Source: Sphacelaria rigidula
Lineage: Eukaryota; Phaeophyceae; Sphacelariales
Length of the DNA stretch: 20,899 nt
NCBI GenBank assembly: GCA_964200075.2
Contig: CAXNAA020000481.1
Span: 1-20,899 of the forward strand
Reading direction: 5' to 3'
A model generated the notes under the pieces. The model had not been told where the DNA came from and did no database searches. It saw only the letters and a list, made by a program, of their open reading frames with translations. Made by a program: the position numbers and the translations under genes. This document shows positions 16,300-20,899 of the stretch, piece by piece. How positions within the stretch are numbered: position 1 is the first letter of the stretch; each line of letters opens with the position of its first letter.

Positions 16300-19200
16300 G
16301 TAACCACCACAAGATTGGATTTCCGGGTGTTGGACTGAGATGGCTTGCATTGGAGGCGTTCCCGTTCTTGTGCTCTTGCACATTCGGCACGGCACTGAAT
16401 TGCTCTGTACTGTATAGTACAGTACAACTCGTGCCCCCGGTGCTGGAAAATGTTTGCGGCAATATGCGAGCTGCCCTGTCTGGTGCTCCTCATCCTTTTC
16501 CTCACGATTCACTAACTTGGAATCGTGTCGACGCTCACATGTATTCCAATGATTTGAATCAGGGTAGTATATGACCGCGCTGCTAGGACGATGGCGGTAT
16601 AATTACGGTAGTGATCTTGCCTTGGTGGTGTCGTTGCTGCATGCCTGTGTCGTAGTGGCGACTTGCATGCAGGCGACTTTGAAAACGCTGGTATACCGCT
16701 GGTCAGTGCTGAATATGCATGCATTGTTGCGACTTCTTGTCTTCATCTCGCCCGCTACTCAGCTGGACGCCGTCATCAAACTCCTGCCTCGTCTCCAGTA
16801 TGGGCTTGACGTGAATGTCCGCTTCAACAGCGTCCGCGGTTTTGAGTTCACGGAGGAGATGGCGGCATTTGATTTGACTGGTATCACTCTCCTACATGGA
16901 TGGGTTTTGGACCCGGAGGACAAACGTACGGTGAGTTGGCGATCCACCTCATCTACAGTGGTGTTCAGCGCACTCGTCCAGTGGTGTCGGTTGAAGTAAA
17001 TCACGCAGCGTTTGATGGTGGTGAAATGTAAGCATCCCTACCCCCCTCATGACTGTTGCCGTTTTACTTCGTGCCGCAGACAGCTGTCCTGGACGGCATG
17101 TCGTACAACAAGCTGGTGGAGAAACTCCTAGACTTTCGGTCTCTCTCCGTTGACCAGTTGCCCTCAAGCGAGCGACATACGGGTGCTGCTACAAACTCAC
17201 AGCAGCCCACCAGTATTGAAAGCAATGATCAAAAATCGTTGAGTATTGCTGAAAATGCTAGTAGTGGTGAAAATGGTGAAAAACCCCAAGAGGAGGGAAG
17301 TAACGAAATAGGACCAGTCAATGTAGGTGGCAACGCATTGCCAGATGACAATACGTCACAGGGCACGCATGCAGTGACTTCTTCAGGGTCAAGAGAAGAA
17401 CCCACAAGCAGCGTCTGCGCGAAAGCATCTGCTGGCAACAAGGTTGACGGCGCCGAGCAGGAGAGATTGAGCGAAACAGCCGTACAAGACTCGGAGTCTG
17501 CCCCGTCAGACGTGAGTGTAAACGGCGTATGTGCACGTTGCGTGGTTTGTGCTAGTCTTCAACCTGGGGTTGGCAGTGGGATGCGTTGGACATATTTTTT
17601 GTGAAAATGACGTCATTTTCACACTCTCCTGGTTAGATAGTCTCGAGCGTGGCATAAAAATCATGTTCAAGCCTCCCGTTGATCTTGTGTTGCGTAATAT
17701 GTCATTTTGCTGAAGATAACGCTGCTGCCGCTTGAACACCTGCGTTGAGGGTTTTTGCGTACCATAGCACACTGTTGATAATTTTTTTGCATGTCAACAA
17801 CTGCACGTTGAGAATAATTCCGCACTATTTTCTAGACCTTCTCATAGCCTGAGCGTTGGCCGCTCACTTATGCAGTCACTGTGTTTGGCGGCCCATGGTG
17901 GTTCAACGATACTTGAGGCGATGCATCTTATGATTCCTGACCACGTACAGGAACTTCAATGCGGTAGCAGCGGCCCTACCTTCCTGGAAAGTACGAAACT
18001 GTCGCCAACTACGAGTTGGTTCAGATTGAACGCCCAAAATTCATTCCCCGGGATTTCCCCACGCCGTTTTTTCGAGTTGGACCACGAAAATTTGCACCCA
18101 TGTTCTTGAGGACACTATCTAGAACTCGAAGAACTTTTTTTTTTTGGTGTCGAGATAGTCGGGATCTGACCCCTCCCGCGGTCAAGTAGGTCAACCACGA
18201 CCTTGGATAAAAAGCCACCAACACAAAAAGTAAAAAAAAAAATGGTCTTCGAGTTTCAGGTCGTGCCCTCCAGAACATGTGTGCAAATTTTCGTGGTCTA
18301 ACTCGAAAAAACGGCGTGAGGAAATGCCAAAACGTGCGCTGAAGTATAAAAAAGTCGGTAATCACTTGATTAAAGTACAGAATCGCCCTTTGGGGGGTTG
18401 TTTTTACGACAAAAGACCCAGCCGATTCAGTTTTTCGAGCTGAGCAACGAAAATTGGTACAGATGTTCCTTATGATACCACCTAACCCTGAAATGTCAAA
18501 ATTTTGGTGTTGGGGCATTTTGTACCGATTTTCTGGGATCTTTATGCTGGGACCCCCGGAAGCCGGTAGAGAACGGAGGAGCTTTGAAATCTTGCCGAGC
18601 ACATAATTTTTGCATTTGGAGCATCAATACCTACGCAACTGCCAAGTTTGAGGATGATCTGAGCTTTTCTCCAACAGATGAAAGGGAAACCGTCTCGAGG
18701 CTTCGTGGGTCTTTCGTACGTATCATGAGAGCAAATTAGAAGACGCCAAAGCTCCACATCACCTTTTTACGGTTTTGGGCAAAATTCGACCCCGTTGGAA
18801 CCGTTTTCAAATTTGTTTCTCCCGTTAGATTCCCAAGCTGATGACGGTTACTACAATTTGAACCATTTGGAGATTCGGTGGAGATTGGGCGTGCAATTCG
18901 TGTTTTCAATTTTGGAACAATTTGAAAGGCGCTGATTGGTCGAAACATATTTGAGTCCATAGCGCCACCGCTGTAGCCTTGAACAAAAATCCGCCCATGT
19001 CACCCTTTTCGTCTGTTCATTGCGGTCAGCATGATACCAGATTTGGTCATTTTGGCTGGGTATTGCGTTCATTAGCCGGGGAATAGATTTTGGGTATTCA
19101 ACCTGAACCAGCTTGTTTGGCATTCTGGTGGCCGCTATTGGAGTGGCTGGTCCACTGTTTTTGCCCATGAAATTTCAGATGACGCAGGATTCGCGTCCCA

Positions 19201-19446
19201 CAGCTCGTTGATGACAGCTGCAGTCCACGACCGCCGTGAGCCAAATGTTGCGACCACCGTCTCGCGTGTTGTCTGTCGTAGGCACAAAATTCTACATGCA
19301 CTTTGGATAATCGTTTAGAGCATCCAACAGAAGGAAAGCGCCAGGCGACTGCGGCGCTTTTGAACGATGGGCAAGTGGCTGAAGATTTCTTTCGAGATAC
19401 TGCAAGCCAGCTGACGTACTACGGTCTATCAAGATTGCACCAAGAG
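16189..19446 (+). CDS. MINDY/FAM63-like K48 deubiquitinase gene, partial at both ends
   Basis: The four exons above (16189-16299, 16763-16930, 17080-17511, 19282-19446) form one gene. All three introns are GT-AG and phase 0, the frame is unbroken, and conserved blocks appear in family order. The 292 residues seen cover the core between the catalytic Cys and the catalytic His. The Cys exon (upstream) and His exon plus C-terminal ubiquitin-binding motifs (downstream) are not visible, so this view cannot say whether the enzyme is active. Intron lengths vary from 149 to 1770 bp because of element insertions. Confidence 0.88.
16763..16930 (+). CDS. MINDY-family deubiquitinase, second visible exon
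   Basis: Acceptor CCCGCTACTCAG (ending 16762) and donor ACG/GTGAGT (16931) bound 56 phase-0 codons. They encode LDAVIKLLPRLQYGLDVNVR, FNSVRGFEFTEEMAAFDLTG and ITLLHGWVLDPEDKRT. The blocks LLPRLQYGLDVNVRF, FEFT and HGWVLDP are the most conserved stretch of MINDY-1/2 and are the firmest identification in this window. Intron 16300-16762 (463 bp) and intron 16931-17079 (149 bp) surround it. The + frame is also open upstream from an ATG at 16571, but that part is intron by homology. Confidence 0.92.
17080..17511 (+). CDS. MINDY-family deubiquitinase, third visible exon
   Basis: Acceptor TTCGTGCCGCAG (ending 17079) and donor GAC/GTGAGT (17512) bound 144 phase-0 codons. The first part, TAVLDGMSYNKLVEKLLDFR, matches the family's (L/M)SYN(Q/K)LVE helix. 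The remaining roughly 115 residues are a low-complexity Ser/Glu/Asn/Gly-rich insertion (for example NASSGENGEKPQEEGSNEIG) with no predicted domain. In human MINDY-1 the same position holds only a short loop, so this is a lineage-specific disordered expansion. Nothing in it breaks the frame. Confidence 0.85.
18051..18328. repeat. Long hairpin inside the MINDY intron
   Basis: The left arm (18051-18150) and right arm (18217-18328) are near-perfect reverse complements. Shared text is CACGCCGTTTTTTCGAGTT, ACCACGAAAATTTGCAC, ATGTTCT and AACTCGAAGA, each followed by a T run (left) or preceded by an A run (right). The loop is about 66 bp. By eye the arms are roughly 85-90% identical over about 100 bp. 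Confidence 0.8.
18428..18512 (+). repeat. Third, diverged copy of the intron hairpin arm
   Basis: CAGTTTTTCGAGCTGAGCAA and ACGAAAATTGGTACAGATGTTC follow the left arm of the 18051-18328 hairpin in the same orientation. The end CCTGAAATGTCAAAATTTTG then GTGTT follows the inverted right arm (ACCTGAAACTCGAAGACC...GTGTT). Confidence 0.65.
18541..18905. repeat. Dispersed repeat, family 3 copy 2
   Basis: It aligns with 7062-7670 as described there, without the 250-bp TIR insertion. It sits in the same MINDY intron, directly after the hairpin and its third arm. Confidence 0.65.
19282..19446 (+). CDS. MINDY-family deubiquitinase, fourth visible exon
   Basis: Acceptor GTTGTCTGTCGTAG (ending 19281) and donor GAG/GTATGT (19447) bound 55 phase-0 codons ending NDGQVAEDFFRDTASQLTYY then GLSRLHQE. 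The (A/T)ASQLTY(H/Y)GL...L pattern is the conserved helix just before the catalytic-His loop in MINDY enzymes. The next exon should encode the VFFRNNHF-type His motif; it is not found between 19447 and the window end. The first about 20 residues are variable and continue the disordered insertion. The preceding intron (17512-19281, 1770 bp) is packed with repeats. Confidence 0.85.
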
Positions 19447-19821
19447 GTATGTATATACACGAGCTGCTTCTGGGAAGATTCCCAGAAGTTCGCTGGCCAG
19501 CGTTTTCTCCGCGGATATGAAGCACGTTCGAGACAACGTGTGTAAATGCTTCTCAGGATGTAGGGAACATGTTGACGTGTTTTTTTTCCAGCTTGGGGCC
19601 GTGAAACACGAGGCAGGGTCCTAAACTGTGTAGGATATAGTTTTGATGAAATCTCCGAGAAACCACTTGCGCCGCTACTTTGGGGCCGCATTCTCGTAGA
19701 TATGCCTTATGTTTGTGTATTTGGTACGCACCGCCAACATTCGTGTACATCCAGCACAAAGTCCCCAAAGGTGCAGAGCGCGTTTCGTGGCTCACAAACA
19801 AGTTTAGAACTCAATGGGCCA
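19447..19821. other. Following MINDY intron, no exon recognised
   Basis: It begins with the GTATGT donor of the fourth visible exon. Candidate acceptors (for example TTTTTTTTCCAG ending 19591) lead into frames that do not resemble the expected His-loop exon. Confidence 0.4.
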
Positions 19822-20899
19822 CGAGCTAGGTCGGCCTAGACGCGGATTTGAGCTCTCAAAGCAATATCTCATCGACACAGACGAGTTGGGCCGTGATCTG
19901 CATGTCGTATTAATCGTCTGATCATGGGGAAGATGCCCATATGCTCACAAGTCTGGGTCATTTTTTTCTCGCTGATTAAATCCCATATCTTGTAATTCCT
20001 GTACCGTACGGAGATTGTGTCCATACTAAATTCTATATGAAACCCCGAACGATATATACCGCGGATGATGGCGATTTTTGGTGTGGACATTCGCTGGAGA
20101 ACGGGGAAACGATCAATACCTCCACTTTTGCCTAATTGTTTATCTGTCTCGAGATATGGCGCACAGTAGTTTCTGTACTAGAATCAATATATTTCTAGCA
20201 GAGGCACTTGATGCACTAAATCTGGATGTTGCGTCTCAGTTTTTGAGAGGTGTGCTTTGAAATTTCGTTTGGAAAATCGCTACCGCATAATGAAGAAAAA
20301 AAACAATGTCTTTCGTTTTCTGTCTTTTTTTTTTCAGGGGAATTATGAGGGAAAATGAACAATGGTCTCGGACCTGACCTCAGTTTTTCAGCTTAAATTT
20401 AACAATTGAGATTTGAAACTTATCACAAAGGAGTGCAAAGGCATGTCGAAGAAGAAAAAATGGACCCTTCAATTTTTGGGGGGAGGGGGAGAGGCCTTCT
20501 CGTAAAAATAGGGTCTCCACTGTACTAGAGCGTCCTAAGCAGGTGAATATATATATATATATCAACCTTTTCCGTTTTTTGGTCGGTTATGGCCTAGCGA
20601 GGTCCAACATAAAGATTCAAGGCACAAGTACCAAACCTGGGCCGGTAAACGGCCTGGAGAATGTTGTTCCAGATTTCGCCCGGCCCGGTTTCCAAATCGT
20701 CCCGTCTCACCTTATTTTTGCGAGTTAGACTTCGAAATTTGGTGGGGAGGGAGAATAGGGCATATGCTGAAACGCTGTCGTGCGGGACGCGAAGTTTTTT
20801 TTTTTCGTGAGTTAGCGGTGCTTCCCTAATATCTAGATACTGATTATTGCCCTTGACTAACGAAAAAAAAACTTTGCGTCCCGCACGACAGCGTTTTAG
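19822..20899. mobile_element. Inverted-repeat element, family 2 copy B, cut by window end
   Basis: The left end CGAGCTAGGTCGGCCTAGAC (from 19822) matches the family 2 TIR, and the body follows copy A (5264-6405) almost throughout. Differences include a short insertion near 19920-19960, a longer T-rich run near 20325 and an AT microsatellite at 20547-20562. The right TIR is beyond the window. It lies downstream of the fourth MINDY exon, probably in its next intron. Confidence 0.7.
20767..20899. repeat. Near-perfect hairpin at the window end
   Basis: CTGAAACGCTGTCGTGCGGG then ACGCGAAGTTTTTT (from 20767) is mirrored by the last bases, AAAAAACTTTGCGTCCCGCA then CGACAGCGTTTTAG. The axis is near TATCTAGATA (about 20831). 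The position equals that of the 6097-6368 hairpin in copy A, but the outer 30 bp are far better conserved between arms. Confidence 0.8.

Noticed and set aside
16571-16762. ATG at 16571 as the start of the MINDY protein
   Set aside because: The frame before 16763 has no similarity to the family, and a good acceptor at 16761-16762 joins in phase to the conserved exon at 16189-16299.
18021-18602. Minus-strand open frame of about 190 codons
   Set aside because: It spans the three-armed hairpin in the MINDY intron and part of a repeat; it is a repeat-derived frame.
1-20899. CRISPR arrays, bacterial operons, phage genes
   Set aside because: No regularly spaced identical repeats, no Shine-Dalgarno-led gene strings and no compact coding; introns and element content are eukaryotic.

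Overview
This window is nuclear DNA from a eukaryote, almost certainly an alga with a red-lineage plastid. Three things point there. Conserved coding blocks are split by GT-AG introns. Large inverted-repeat transposable elements fill much of the space. Near 9.1-9.3 kb sits a short AT-rich plastid DNA insertion carrying the 3' end of sufC (ycf16) and the start of a plastid trnN(GUU); sufC is plastid-encoded in red algae and red-derived plastids such as those of stramenopiles, not in green ones. An intron-rich stramenopile (for example a brown alga) would fit, but the window does not settle the lineage.

Layout. 0-1.5 kb: three candidate coding pieces on the + strand. 1.7-2.0 kb: a minisatellite of about 41 bp. 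2.2-2.6 kb: a tRNA-headed SINE. 3.65-4.46 kb: a TA-flanked inverted-repeat element (family 1). 4.83-4.96 kb: a candidate terminal exon. 5.26-6.41 kb: a second inverted-repeat family (family 2). 6.79-10.56 kb: a predicted three-exon minus-strand gene for a 92-residue two-helix membrane protein; its introns hold a third repeat family (itself interrupted by a small TIR element), an 87-bp tandem duplication and the plastid insertion. 11.1-12.24 kb: a second family 1 element, followed at once by another long hairpin to 12.63 kb. 13.0-14.0 kb: weaker minus-strand exon candidates. 14.41-15.63 kb: two more inverted-repeat elements. 16.19-19.45 kb: the best gene, a MINDY/FAM63-type deubiquitinase in four visible exons, with a repeat-packed 1.8-kb intron. 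19.8 kb to the end: a second family 2 element that runs off the window.

The one confidently named nuclear gene is the MINDY deubiquitinase; its conserved blocks and four phase-0 exons agree with each other. The exons carrying the catalytic Cys loop and the catalytic His loop are not seen here and should lie in unrecognised or outside sequence. All other nuclear coding calls are exon-level inferences from codon pattern and splice signals. The dominant theme is non-autonomous elements: at least seven long inverted repeats or TIR elements in 21 kb. Two families share one plan: a left terminal inverted repeat, a unique body, then a long hairpin whose outer end is the right terminal inverted repeat.
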